The notes: generated by a model from the sequence alone, not told the origin. Shown: positions 1-14,300, counted from the first letter of the stretch. The stretch is DNA of 64,000 bases from Lytechinus variegatus (GCF_018143015.1 NC_054756.1:22191298-22255297); one strand, 5' to 3'. Program-made: numbers and translations.

Positions 1-423
1 TTAATTCAACCCTGGATTAAACACTACAGCATGTACAGTCTTTCATTACAATCATTAACCTAACCCTTATCCTATATATAGCTGAAAACTCAGACTATCG
101 GAAATCATAATCCTTACCCTATATCTTAGACGAAATTGCGTTCGAAAATACTTATTTAGTGCTTCAAAAATTTAAATATAAAGTGACCGGAAACACCATC
201 TTAATTTCATCCCATACACTTATGGGTACTATTTAGGCGTCTATAAGACGCCTATTTACGAAATCGGGGTTTACCTTGTAGTTTTTAGCTTTTTCATTCT
301 CAAAATGCTTGGTGAACGAATGTAGTTGCATCAATCAATCATATTACGATAAAATCCTTGAAATCTACAAAGATTGAGGTTAATCGTCACCTTATTATTA
401 TCATGATTGTAGATCTAGATCCG

Positions 424-597
424 GGTGGTGTTCCCTAAAGCTGTGCGTAAAGTTACGCACAACTTTACGACCTACTGGAACATGTTCTTATACATAAGTC
501 AGCTACGTAGGGATATATCATATAGCACACGAAAGGATCACCAGTCGTGCGTAAAGTCATTCGTAACTTACAAGCAGCATAATGAAACGGGCCCCTA
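424..597. repeat. Probable foldback (MITE-like) element
   Basis: The motif GTGCGTAAAGT occurs near 452 and again near 547, with an inverted partner (AACTTTACG) at about 470. The right edge ends in GGGCCCCT, which also closes the foldbacks at 7652-7796 and 63692-63842. The symmetry is imperfect and the ends are not certain. Confidence 0.35.
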
Positions 598-1436
598 GCT
601 GGTACACCAATGTAAACGTATCTGTTTGAAATCATGACATTCCAGCTGAAAACAGATAATTCTGATGATCACAATCATATTGTGACCGTGAATTCATATT
701 AAATGGGAAAAAAATACCCGACTCTTGATGGAATTCTGTGCCTATTTTGCTCGCTTTTTATAATAACTCTTTTTTCGATTTGATTATATTTTATTAATGT
801 TCCGTCCACTAAGCACAACCGAATATAAGAAACAATACATAGTCAAATTTAAATTCATTTTTTCCAGAGCCATTTCACACATACTTTTTTTTCAATTTAT
901 GCATCCAAACACTATAGGGTGGTAATTTTATGGGATTCTATTCGAATTCATTTTGAAATCGATGTTACAACTATCATTTATCTTTAAATGAACAGGTCAA
1001 CACGTTATATTTTTTCTGAGGAAAATGTCATCAATCTATGTCTCATGCAGTATGGGGCAGCTGCTCAATTGCGATGTGTTTTTTTTTCACAGTTTAAACT
1101 TTAAAAGTAACGCTATTGTATTTGATTCATTTTACCAATTGTGCTGTCGCGTTTAAATTTCCCTTTAGCATGTTTAGCATGACATGCCTAAAATGCTCAT
1201 TTCATAGCGGTCACTTAGAGTATGTCTAGGATATTTAACTAGGAACTTGTCAGGGGTCCAAACTATCATGCAGGCCCCGAGATATCATTGAGCAAATATG
1301 GTTTATATCTGACCATAATAAGCATTTGCAAGTTCCGTCTAGAGAATGCGATATTATATCGAGGAAAACCCCCCAAACATAGTCTACACTCCATTCGTTG
1401 GGGAATATTTGCTCCTTCTCCCCCCCCCCCACCCAC

Positions 1437-1520
1437 CTCTATCTATCTATCTATTTATCTATTTGTATATTTATTTGTCTATCTATATATCTATATCTAT
1501 CTATCTATCTGCCTATCTTT
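1437..1520. repeat. (TATC)n-type microsatellite
   Basis: Tandem TATC/TATT tetranucleotides follow a poly-C run. The Tyr/Ser/Leu/Ile-rich open frames across it are products of the repeat and not genes. Confidence 0.9.
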
Positions 1521-2023
1521 ATTTTATCTATCTTTTCATCTCCCCCATCCCCCTCTCTCTCTCCTTCTTCAAACTCGCTTGTATAGTCGCCCAGTAAAAA
1601 AGGATAAGTGACAGAGTTTATGCAGTAAAAAAAGGGATAAGTGACAGGGTTTCAGCAGTAGAAAGGGATAAGTGACAGAGTTTCGAAACACAGATAAGGC
1701 TCCCCTGCCACCTTCCCTTTGATGATAAAGAATGGTATATGTGTTTTCTCCCTTTATATGTTTGAATTGTAAAACAAAAGCATGGTATTTTAAGTTCCAA
1801 CTAACATTACTAACATTGCTTAATTTGAAATTGAGGAAAAAGAAAATCATTAATATCTTAATAAAGTTGTCAATAAACGAATAAACCACAAAATGCGAGA
1901 TCCTTGAGTCGCAATTATCCCTGGTTACGTAAGCCTACATATATACACTTCAATATCCATCCTATATACATTCCGCTTTGTAACTGAACAAAGGCTGTAT
2001 CTAGAGGAGTGTGTAGGGCAGAC

Positions 2024-2032
2024 ATGGTATAG
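2024..2032 (+). promoter_or_regulatory. Minimal upstream ORF in the gene A leader
   Basis: An ATG-GTA-TAG three-codon frame ends four bases before the gene A start codon at 2037. It could affect initiation if it lies in the transcript. The transcription start is not known, so this is inference from position only. Confidence 0.3.
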
Positions 2033-2036
2033 CGAG

Positions 2037-2344
2037 ATGAATTTCACATGGATTGCGTTAGTGTTTTCGTGTATATTGACTCCGGTGATCGGACTCGACG
2101 CCGGACTCGACGAGGAGCCCGAGTTCGTTTATCCCGATCGCTTCAATGACACCGATCGAGACGCCTTCCTCTACGCTACCTTCCCCGAAGGGTTCGTATG
2201 GAGTACATCGTCGTCCGCGTACCAGATCGAAGGGGCCTGGGATGAGGACGGGAAGGGAGAAAGCATCTGGGATAGATTCACCCACGAAGGTGGCCATTCT
2301 CTCATTGAGGATACTGGAGATGTTGCGTGCGACAGCTACCATAA
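2037..2344 (+). CDS. Gene A exon 1: signal peptide and start of GH1 domain
   Basis: The ATG at 2037 opens a hydrophobic leader ([19 protein letters not shown]). The exon ends in phase 2 inside a Lys codon at a CATAA|GTAAGA donor. The GH1 N-terminal signature [18 protein letters not shown] is in this exon. Confidence 0.9.
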
Positions 2345-5300
2345 GTAAGAAAATACGTCGAGTAGAAAATGAATCAATATTTTGTTTAAACGGAAGATGC
2401 AGTTTTGGAGGTAAAAAGCTAGTCTCCTGGGTAGATTTCATACTACATGGAGCAGCATTAACAAAACGGTTGGTGTTATTTTACCCAGGAATTATCCTTC
2501 AGAACTTTAACACTTTTCTTCCTCTGCTTCTCCCCCTCCTCCTCCTCATTTTTCTTCTCCTTCTTCTTCTTCTTCTTCTTGATTCTTCTTCTTCTTCTGA
2601 TAGATGTACCCTAGATGTCAATTGACAAATGATACTGTAGTTTAATCATGTTAATTCATAACATACTAAACCGAAATATTTGAGAGTATTGATCATTATA
2701 CAGTATATACACAATATAGTCATGATAGTGTACGTAATTGGATTTTTGAATATGAAATGCATTTTGATTCTTGTAACTTCTTGTAACTCATGGAAAAAGG
2801 ACATTACACTGCTCCGAACGGAATTTGAGCTCCGGGCTGCATGGGGTGACCATTATGGAAGTATAAATTTGCGCGGAATGGGGTTGGGAAGGGGGGGGGG
2901 GAGATTTAACATATTTCTGGATTTTTCGTCCGAAATGAGGACGTCAGCCGGCATCGCGATGTCCGTAGTAGTTTAGTCCAGGAGCAGTCGCAAGCGCGGA
3001 CCTAGCCGGATTAGACGCAATACCATTTCATGAGCCATATTGTTTTAGAACAATATTCGTCCTATGTCTAACCCTGCTAGACCCTCGCCTGCCTGGTCGG
3101 GTCCAGGCAGGGGCGAATCTCGGTAAGGACAAGTGAATGGAGCTCCCGAAAGCTCCTGGGTTTGGGTACAATAGGGGTTCGAAACACTTCGCTTTCGAGC
3201 ACAATTAATCTTTTTTTTCCAGATCGAGGCCTATAGGTAAACTGGATGTACACATTGGCGGCGGAAGCCCAAAAATTAGGGGGGGCACCTAAAATTTTGG
3301 GATGGACACAGGTAAAAATTTTGACAAGCCCCCCCCAAAAAAATAAAAGAAGTTTATTAAACTAAATTTGAAGAGTAGATCACCAACATTTTTTGACAAG
3401 CAAAAAAAAAATAGGTCACCAACTGAAATTTTCGGTGGGTCCATGTTAATTTAGGGGGACGCAGGAAACAAAATTGACAAGCAAAAAAAGTTTTCAACAA
3501 AAGATTAAGAGGGCCCCCCCCCCCCCCCGCTTCCGCTGCCTATGGGTGTACATGCAGCAGACCTTCCTGTCGCCTTTTGCCTACATGGCTACATTAGCAG
3601 GTCATATTTTGTTCTGGAATCGAAGCGTAATCACAACTTACTGAACTTAGTACTTATTCATTCACGCAATGTATCAGTATACATGGTATATTAACACAGT
3701 AAATATTCTTGTAAAATACATTTTAGGTATAGAGAAGATGTTGCTCTGATGAACGGGATGGGTCTCAAGTATTATCGCTTCTCAATCTCTTGGCCTCGAA
3801 TTCTTCCAGATGGTACTCTGAACAATGTAAACGAAGCCGGCATCGGTTACTACAACAGCCTGATCGACGAGCTCCTACGAAACAACATCACGTCCATGGT
3901 CACTCTCTACCACTGGGATCTTCCACAGGCATTGCAGGACGTCGGCGGCTGGGCCAACGAAACCGTCATCGATCACTTCAATGACTTCGCCGAACTGTGT
4001 TATCAACGATTCGGTAGCCGCGTTCCATTCTGGATTACATTCAACGACCCATGGGCAGTCAGCGTGCTAGGCTATGGCAGCGGATCCTTGGCGCCAGGAA
4101 TTACTGAAGATGGCACTACTATCTATGTTGTGGCCCACAACATCATCAGGTCACACGCAAAGGCGTGGCATACGTACAACGATACATACAGGGAACTACA
4201 GGTGAGCCATTGATTGCCTAATACATTTGCAGGATTCTGGTCAACTAACCGGGTCCAATGACACTAAGGATTGCGATCATAAATGAAAAGAGAAATCTGA
4301 TTGGCTCTTGGTAAATATTTTGAACAAAGTGCGCATGCAACAGTGATCCTGATTGGCCAATTCTAGAAAATAAGGTTTTTATTTTAAGCCTTTGCCTATG
4401 AGGGATCCCAGGAACGCAGTTGCGAATTTTTACTCACTAACTCAGTGACATGCGAGGCTTTCAGCGACGCGGGTGTACACTGTATGGCAGGCATTTTTTA
4501 ATATTCATTCCTAAATCTTGAGAAATACAATTATTGATATCAAGCCCTCTGCGTTGCTGAACGAAACTTGCCAATATCTTTGCCTAAAAAAGTGATGAAT
4601 TAGTTTGAAATCAAAATAAAACTGCGATTGATCTGATCGTTATTATTTATTTTATCTTTTTTTTTAACTATAGAATGGTAAAGTCGGCATCACCCTGAAC
4701 GCTGATCACATAGAGCCTGCAGATCCTACCAGACAGGACCACATCGACGCTGCTGAACGATATCTCCAGTTTGACGTCGGTTGGTGGGCCAATCCAATCT
4801 TTAAGAATGGCGATTATCCCGAGATCATGAAGACATCTATAGCAGGAAAGAGTGCTGTTCAAGGTTTCAACACGTCGAGACTCCCTGAATTCACCCAGGA
4901 AGAGATGGAATACAATAGAGGTATAAAGTAACGAGTTGTGTAGTTTATGCAGGTTAGAATCAGTAAATGATAAACAATAATACTAACATTTTTATAAATC
5001 TTATTACACAGGGGTAGACCCAGAATTTTCCAAAAGGGAGGGAATGTTCATCCTGGAAAAATTTGACCAACAGAAAAGTGGGATTTTCACTATTAAAATG
5101 GAGGTCATTTTCTTCCTGAGGAAAGCGAGGGGGGTGGCACGGGTCGGATGTGCCCCTACTTGGATTCGCCGCTGGCTTATTACACTTTGTTTCTAAGGGA
5201 TTGCATTGCAATTATATTTATTACACCGGCCATCGGGTCCTTGTATAACTGAAAACAAGGTATGCACTTCTTCGACTCCCTGGGGAGCATTCCAACAAGA

Positions 5301-8300
5301 GTTCCAAGACTCAAATTGCTAGGCATCCTATATAGATTTTCGCCTCCTACCGCGTACCCATTTGACACCTGTGTGGATAGTGGCAAAGTATGGAATGACG
5401 TCTTCCCAATGGACGCTAGGACGCGCTGGGATTCGAACACTCGACCCTCTGATTGCAAGGCGAGGGACCGAACTGCTACACCGGGACGCTTCCATAAATA
5501 AGACAAAGTCAGTGATTTATCAGTGATAAGTCAATTTATTAAGTATGAATGTAGTTAATAGAAGGGATTCTATGTCCGGTTTAATTTCGCAATAGAAAGC
5601 AAACATCGCTGGTCGCATTGATCTCGATCTCTTTGCCGCATCGATTGCACTCAGCTCGCAAATTTAATTACTAGAGAAGCTAAATGAATCGAAACCCGAA
5701 AGTTTTGGTGGCATGTTGGGAGCAATTATTTTGAGCTTGAGCAGATTCAGTGCTTCGCTACTCGATAGTAGCGGCACAATGAGCTCAAGACTTTGAGGAG
5801 GCTAGATATGGCGTATCGTGCAAAATTTTAAAAAAGTTGCGAGCGAACAAAGCGAACGAGAAAATATTCCAACATTTTTATTACGTAAACCAAATTTTGT
5901 GATAGATTTTGACATAATATTCAGAAAGTGATGTCATACCATGCGGGCATGTCGTGGTCTAGTGGTTCTGACTCTCGCCTTTCAAAGAGAGGGTCGTGGG
6001 ATCGAATCCTAACCATGGCGTGTTTTCCTTCAGCTAGAGATTTATGCGCAATGTGCTGCACTCAACCCAGGTGAGGTAAATGGATACCCGGCATTCCTTG
6101 TATGCACTGATCGCCGGTGATGGTAGCTCGAGCCAAAGCCGGGATAAATATAGCAGAGCTTTGTATCCTCAGGTTTTATAAATACAGCTATTATCATCAT
6201 TATCATTATATTTCATGGTTCTCTCTTTCCTTGTCTCTCTTTTTTTCTTGGTCGTGAAAAATGTTTGGGGTGCTGACGAAAACTTGCAACTAAAGTCGTC
6301 TGTCCTGAGTCCAGAACGAAACTGCTTTTTGACTGGTACATTATCGACGAAGACTTGTTGGTTTCTTATCATGCTTATTGTCACGAGGGGTATTTAAGCA
6401 TACGTTTTCTATGTTCTTGAATCCGTCGTGCTTCAATGCATAAGGTCTATTCTGGCTTGCGTGTCAAGTTTGTAGGCGTATTGCCTGAAAAGGTGCTAGC
6501 CCCGTTTTCTCTTATTACGTAAATGGACCTGAATTATATCAATCATTGTGAGTTTGTCAATGCAGAATCTCCTAGTGTATCTACATCGGCTATATATCAC
6601 ACAGACCGGGAAAATGTTCAAAGAATAATTTTCAACGAATAATTTTAGCCAATCTGTTTATCAAATAGCGTTTCAACTTCCATCCGAGTCTCTATTAGCC
6701 CCTCCTGAGAAGACTTGCCTTCAGCGCTGGGCAAAACATTATTCCTTATGCATGTTGGGAAAGTAGGCCTATACGTCGGGAGCAATTATGCTTGGAAGTT
6801 ATATCTAATCTCTAGCTAGTTAATACCAATGTGGCGTTTGGATTGAATCCATTGCAACTCTTACTACATGTAAGACAAGGCACAAATCTCGGATTTCATT
6901 CCATAGTCGAACCGACAAAACTGCCTTAGGTCCGACCCAATATATTTCTTTCCGGTGACGTACCCTCAGTCGATTCGCTGTCGACTTTGTCAGTGTGAAT
7001 GTCGCACTAATGTGCCTTTGATTTATGCTGCAGCCACATTCCCCCTACGGCGGCCATACGGCGAGTCGAAAACAGCCGTTTTATATTCATTTTTATTCAA
7101 ACCACCTATATGTTCATTATGTAGCTGGTACAAAAACGAGGAAATTAAACTGCTGTCGTTGACTCGCCGTGCGGCCGCCGTAGGGGAAATGTAACTGCGA
7201 CATTACTGTACCGTTGCTGGCATAAACGATGCGGTCTAAGTGTGGAATAATTATGAATGAACATTGTCTTTTTTTCCTTGCTCTCGCCTAAGGTACGGCT
7301 GACTTTTTTGGTTTGAACCATTACACAACACACTACGGAGCAAACAGTTGGGAAGACAACACCAACCCGCCTAGTTACTGTAAGGATCGCGGCATTGAGA
7401 TAAGCCGAAATTATGAATGGGAGATAGCGGGTTCAAACCCGATCGTTCCATGGGGGATTCGAAGAATACTCAAATGGATTGGTTTACAGTATCACGTGCC
7501 CGTATACGTCACAGAAAATGGTGTGTCCTCGCACCCATCGCTAGACCCTGGTGACGTCGTCAGGCAGAATTACTACAGGGCGTATACGAATGAGGTCCTT
7601 AAAGGTATGTGTCACACCTTGAAGCTATTTCGTAGACAGGAAATACATTTGAGTCCCGTTGCATAAAACTTCGTTACCACTATGGTAACTTGCATGGACG
7701 GTTCTTGATTCTGATTGGCTGTTGATCTGCGATACCATGGTAGTTCCCATTGAATGGCAAAGTTACCATAGTGGTAACCTTTATGCAACGGGCCCCTGAA
7801 ATTTCATATCTGGCCACTAAGGGGTATGTTGAAATTTGTGGGGGGGAACAAACAAACAAGCAAACAAAGGTGTATGGAATCATCTCATGACGAAACCCAC
7901 TCATCACCTGAAGCAAAAAAAAATGGGAAGTTTACTGTTTACCATTTTTTTATTATATTTTGTCAGATATAAAATCGTATTATAATATGGAATATATATA
8001 TATAGAGAGAGAGAGAGAGAGCAAATTTAAAAGAAAAAGGAAAGATTATCAGTAAAATGTGTTCAGGTTTTACTTTGATTGATTGATTGATTGATTGATT
8101 GCATTTATTCTTTTTCATCCCAAAATTTAACAAAAGTTACAATGTAAAACATAACACAAAAATACCACATACAGAAATGAAAAAAAGGGAACCCACTGGA
8201 AAGCAAAGCTTGTTAGTATGGGTTCCCTGCATTGGCGGCGGAAGCCAATAAATTTAGGGGGTGTCCACCTGAAATTTTGGGATGGACACATGTAAAAAAT

Positions 8301-8328
8301 AGGACAAGCGCCCCAAAAATTTTTGAGA

Positions 8329-8359
<31 letters not shown>

Positions 8360-11300
8360 GGTCATCAACCTAAATTTTAGGGGGGGACAACACACGTGTC
8401 AAGGGGGTCCACGTGAATTTAGGGGGGGACGCAGGAAAAAAAATTGACAAGCAAAAAAAAAAAAAAAAAAAAAAAGGTCATCAACCTAAATTTTAGGGGG
8501 GACAACACACGTGTCAAGGGGGTCCACGTGAATTTAGGGGGGGACGCAGGAAAAAAAATTGACAAGCAAAAAAAAAAAAAAAAAAAAAAAAAAGGTTATC
8601 AAAACAAAATTTAGGGGGGGACCGTCCCCCCCACCTAAAATTTAGGGGGGGACACGTCCCCCCCGTCCCCCCCGCTTCCTGGTTCCCTGCAATAAATAGT
8701 TAAATAAAATATATGTTTGATCAATGAAATTCAATTCGTAAATTAAAAAGGTTTGTACAATGAAAAGAATACCAGTGGGGTCAAGCTTTTTATGTTTACT
8801 CACTAAGTTACAATTAATAGAAAAAATATTATATCATACCCCTGCTGAATAAAAAAAAAACTGAGTTCCGGAGTGTGTGAACAGACAATCACTTGGACAA
8901 GACGGGACGAATACTAAAAACAAAACAAAGACAAAAACAAAAACGGCACACACACACACACAAACAAAAACAAAACAGGACAAGACAGCAAAAAAAGGAA
9001 AAGAAACAAAACAAAACACACTACAAAACATAGACGGAGAGGAAGATTATAAAAGCAATAGCATTAGACATTAAGATGATAGGAAGAGAGAGAGAGAAAA
9101 AAGAAATGTGAGAGGAGACAGAGAAAGAGAAGAAGGAAGAAAATAAGAAGGGAAGAAGAACAAAAGAGGTGGTAGCTGCTTACACAGAAATGTTGAACAG
9201 AAACTATACATTAGGTCTCTCAGATAGCATTCTCTAGCTATACATGTACGAATCTATTACTTGCATCGAATTGGTTTTACTCTTTGAAATGTTGTTTTCC
9301 TTACATTATGATATTTCAATTTCATATTGTATGATCATGTTTCATTTTTTGTGACATATATTGTGTTGATTACTTTGGAAAATACATGTATTGTATTGAA
9401 TTTCCATAAAGGAATCTTTGGAATGGTAAACATAAAGAAAAGAAAAAAAACCTTGGGAAGGGTGGTGTCCAACATGCCACAAAGTCTGAAACAATACCGT
9501 TGAGAACTAAAGTTGCTATGAAATGGGGAAAGTATACTCGATGGCCCTTTTTCGAGAACTAACGTCTTAAATGAGGGTCTTATAGGGCACATGGGAGTAA
9601 TTCAACCGCGCGCAAAGCATGCCGGACAAGCGTAAGTAAAGATCACATGACTTTATCAATAAAAAATAATTCATCAAAAAATAGACAAAATGTTTGTCTA
9701 TCAAAATATAAATGATAGAAACAATTTCGTGTTCATACTCTTTCATAATTAAGCGCTTTGGGGAGGCTAGACTGCATTTTTGTATTTCATCTTAATTATT
9801 ATTACCAACGATGCAGTTCGGGTTTTTCTGGCGATGAACTGGCCGAAATTATGGTTAGTCTTATTTCAGGCCATTTTACTTTTGATTGAGCTGGACAAGT
9901 ATGCGATTGACATATCAAGTCTTAATGTACTGTTAATTGTGACTATAATGTCAGTGGATTAAAGCATAATCTATCGAGGGATTGATTTTTTGATGATATT
10001 TGTTGAGCTATGATTTAACGCGTGAGTGAATGGGGGTCTGTAATACTCATGTGAGCCCTATAGGGCTGTGTTGGCTCAGTCGGTAACGCGTCTGCCCGTC
10101 GAATCAAAGATCGTGGGTTTGAGTCCAGCCCGGGTGGTTGACTGAAGCCAGTGCGTTGTGTGAAAACGACTCTCCCATTTTTCATAGGTGCAGGCTTTGT
10201 TACAATGGAAAACACTCCGCCCTTCGGATAGGACGGTAAATGGAGAGTCACCACCTTTGCACGTTAAAAACCCACTGCACTATTCGTATAAGAGTAGGGG
10301 GAAACCCCGGTGTAGTGGTCCACCTGAATTCCCCCCAATCAGTTATATCGGGAGGAGAGACCTGCGGGTCATAGTGATTCAGTTCGCTTTTCGCCTCCCA
10401 GGCACAGGTGACGCCAAACAAATAGTAGGCACCTTTCGCAAACCTCTACAACGTGAGATAAGAGTCGGGTAACTCAAAAGTTAACGATTAATCATAGACT
10501 TGATTTTCTAGATTGATTGTACATTACAGTCGATACAATCAAACGTAGAAAACTGTTCTACAATCATTGCCAAGCTTTGTGTTACAGGCCCTATAGATCT
10601 TGCTTTTCGTGTGCAAAGCTCTTTCATACGATACCAACATGCCATGCCATTTGCCTGCCCGAGCTCGCAGCGGGACTGCACTTGTATCGTGGCTATGACT
10701 CCAGCTGGCTGGAGACATGGGAAATGTAGATTATGACATGGACAAGAAAGTGTTTTTTCAAACAAATCGAGTACATATTGAGTAAGGAAAAACTAACCGA
10801 ATTAAGGCTTAGATATAGATCATTACAGTCCATCGAATCGATATTGCATTTAATGTGCATTATTTGTGGATCACTGGCAATTGATTCCATGGGTCAGATC
10901 ACCTCTCAAGCCGAATCATTTCGCATGCGTTGACATGTACACAGCATGCATCAGGCCATAAAGGAGTTTTTTCTTTTGCCTGCACCTTCTACACAAACGA
11001 TATGCCTCTAGCACACAATGTAATGGGCAGTATGTTTTACTTTTCCGCAGAAATGGGGGGTTTGCCGGGGGGTACACTTCCATTGATGAGTGGATACCAG
11101 GCGCGACCATGGGGTTACGAAAAGCACCCTAAAAAGGGAAGTAAGTCTTTTCCAGATTATGAAAATGCATCTCTCAACAAGTATTTGGGATGTGACACCC
11201 TACAAGTAGTGGAAATATATCCCTTTTTTCAGTATTTTAATCATCGTTTTTCACACCCTCATAACACTACATGGCCTATACGCAACGTACTTACCCATCT

Positions 11301-14300
11301 CTTTCCCTTTTTACGTGTGGTCGCGCCTGGTATCCACCATTCAATGGAAGTGGGGCCCCCGAGCGGCCTCTCGAGCTCTGGGAGGAACCAAATTTGGATT
11401 TGGAAAGTCGTCCTAAATCGGATATATCGCTGTTATAGTAGCAACCAGAATTTTGCACACGAAACGCAAATGAATGTTTCTTTTCCAGATGCGAAACGAA
11501 AAAAAATCTCATGTCACACAATTTGCATTACAGGACGGAGTTTTACGATCATGACGACGGGCCCAAAAGTCTCTTCCAAAATGAACTACCGTCGTAAATA
11601 AGCGTGCGCGTCCTCAAACGAAAGGTCGGAATTAATAATAATAGGAACGGGGAAAACGGGCTGAACTGAAAGTGATATACCTTGGTTCCCCGTGCGGGCT
11701 TAATTCATTTCCCATAAATTCGTGTGTTAAAGTGGCACTTTGACAAAAAAAAATCATAACATAATATGGATGAAATTTTGGGGGTCGAATGTCTACTACC
11801 AGTGGATAGGATACACATCTGACAATCCATATCTGACCAGAAAAGGGTCTCTCGACCAGCTCATTTTAAAGATAAATCGGCATATATGAAGACATCTCCT
11901 GATGGATCAAATTCACCACCTGAAACAGTAAAATGTAACCTTCCGCCAGTCAAAAATAGTTCCAAAGTTGGTGATATTTCTTCCCAAATTTGGGAAAAGG
12001 AAGTTCAGTGGATACCCAAAATAGAATCAGTGTTAGATTAACTATCATATTCGTACACTTTTCCGATCATCTATTCTATATCATTTTTTTAATGGGATGA
12101 CTCCAATGAATGCTGCCCTCTGGTTGTTAATAAGCCTGTGGTACCTACTGGCAAGGTGTGTTTGACCGCTGCCCATACTGCCATTGTACCTGAGTGCCAA
12201 CATTGTTTCAACTGGGATCTTCCGTTTGGGCTGAACATCGAACATAATTCGTCATCAAAATGGAGTTCTAATGAATGACTATCAGAACTGGAAGGACTGA
12301 TTTCTATGATTATGTCTAAAGATTTGAAATTTCATGTTTTATCCTAGCAATCAAATTGGACGGTGTCGACGTCAGAGGCTACGCTGTGCGATCCCTGTTA
12401 GACAGCTTCGAATGGACTCAGGGTTACGATTGCAGGTTTGGAATGTACGACGTCAACTTTTCTGATTCCCGGCGACCTCGGAGAGCCAGAGAATCTGCCT
12501 CTGTCTACGCCCACATCGTGGGTGACAATGGGTTCATCAAGGAGCCAGCCGCGACCCCTGGAACACTAAACACGACAATGTCACCCATGACAACCAAGGC
12601 AACCATGACAACTGCAAGTGCGCCATCTCTCAATACTCTTCGTCCAGTGCATTTATTTTTTTTTTGGAGGGTGGGAGTACCTTGCCTGGAAATTAGTGCT
12701 TTGTCAGTGGCGGATCCAGGGGGGGGGCACGTCCGAACACAAGTGTGTCCCACTCTCTGAGAGTCACATCAAATATTATTAATGAGAATATAGTTCTTAC
12801 AAATCTGACGAACTTTTTTTATTTTATCATTTTTTTTATGCTTTCCTTGTCAAGTTTTCTTAGGTAAAATGTGCTCCACCCTTTTGAAAAATCCTGAATC
12901 CGCCCCTCTGCCCTGTCGATGAGATAAACGTCGACCATGGAGGTCAAGTGGGTTGCCATTTGCATCAAACAATATCTGATATGTAAAGTAAGAATACAAG
13001 AAGAAAGAGTGACATAAACAGTTAATATTTGCAAGTTTTCTATCCGCCCTTTCACAAGACAAAAAATTTGTAATTTGAATAATGATTCCAGTGAAAAATA
13101 AGGCTACTGACGAACATTTAGCACGTGTTAAACCAAACTAGAACATGATGAGAATCACGAACGCCAATCACAGTCGCGATTAGAATAGCAATCATCATTA
13201 CAATGATTCAAAATTCACGTGTGAAAATGTGAAGAGTTTTCACTGATTTATTTTTGTGGTTTATCTGTTTCTTTTAGCTGACGATCCTGGACATTCCGGA
13301 TGCGATGATGAGAATAAACACGGTAAGTACATTACGGAAAGGAAGACTTTGGTACTTGGGCCTAATTCAGTTCAACATTATTATTCTTTGTATAATTTGA
13401 TATAAGAAAATTAAAACGATGACCTGGACCCGTCTTACAAAGAATTACGATTGATCCAATCAATCGTAACTCTATGGAAATCCATCAGTGTCATGAAATA
13501 AAATTTTCAAAATGTCCTTTATAAAAAAAGGAGAACAGAAGATGATGTCAAGAAAACAATGACTTTATGCAATTTACGTCATTTCTAGAAAACATTTTGA
13601 ACATTCATGCATTTTAGATGTTGACGATGTTGACGTTGCTGGCCGACCATCAAGGGCGCCGGAAGGGCAGGGGGCACTTGCCCCCCCCCCCCAAAAAAAA
13701 AATAATATATATATATATACCCGTCTCTGTGCTCTAGTGGTTAAGGCACCAGCGTTCAAAGATGGTGGCCCGGGTTCGATTCCTGGCAGAGACATTTTTT
13801 CAGCATCACCAATTTTTCCAAAGGGTAGATAGCTCGGGGAACTTTGATTTAAGCTACGCCTATTGTTCTCTTCATCCATTTCTTTACACTGTATATATAT
13901 ATATGATGGTGAGGGTGTGTGCGTGTGTTTATGGTATATTTATTTTTTTTATATATACTCGTATATTCATATATTATGGAGCGTTGTGGCCCAGTGGATA
14001 AGTCTTCTGACTTTGAAACAGAGGGTCGTGGGTTCGAAACCCAGCCATGGCGTAATTTCTTTAGCAAGAAATTTATCCACTTTGCGCTGCACTCGACCCA
14101 GGCGAGGTGAATGGGTACCCGGCAGGATTAATTCTTTGAATGCATTAGCGCTGAAAGGCAGCTCGAGCTTAAGCCGGGGTAATAATAATAACGCGCCTTG
14201 GAATAGAATATTTCTAGATAGAAGGCGCAGCTATATAAATGCCTATTTCTACTATTACTATTATATAAACACACACATTTATAAATATAACATTGCATAA

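Larger units (their letters stand above)
1..2036. other. Upstream flank of gene A, no coding exon recognised
   Basis: This is AT-rich DNA. I see a probable foldback repeat near 424-597 and a TATC/TATT microsatellite at about 1437-1520. A short repeat at about 75-135 is related, in inverse orientation, to the sequence around 44570-44600. The 5' UTR and promoter of gene A should lie at the right end, but no TATA box or initiator can be assigned with confidence. Confidence 0.5.
7605..12347. other. Intron 4 of gene A, repeat-filled
   Basis: This 4.7-kb intron holds a foldback (7652-7796), TA/GA and TTGA microsatellites (7990-8100), a large G-rich MITE (8232-8680), purine-rich low-complexity sequence (8880-9170), a SINE (10066-10470) and an inverted-repeat unit (11051-11365). 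Open frames here overlap repeats and show no protein family I recognise. Confidence 0.7.

Noticed and set aside
8090-8220. Possible LINE tail with TTGA repeats on the minus strand
   Set aside because: The ATAAATGCAATCAATCAATC pattern resembles LINE 3' ends, but no coding segment adjoins it.
12618-12760. Read-through extension of gene A exon 5 into a Phe/Trp-rich C-terminus
   Set aside because: The extension enters a G-rich repeat. The TM and tail exons downstream fit in phase if the exon ends at 12617.
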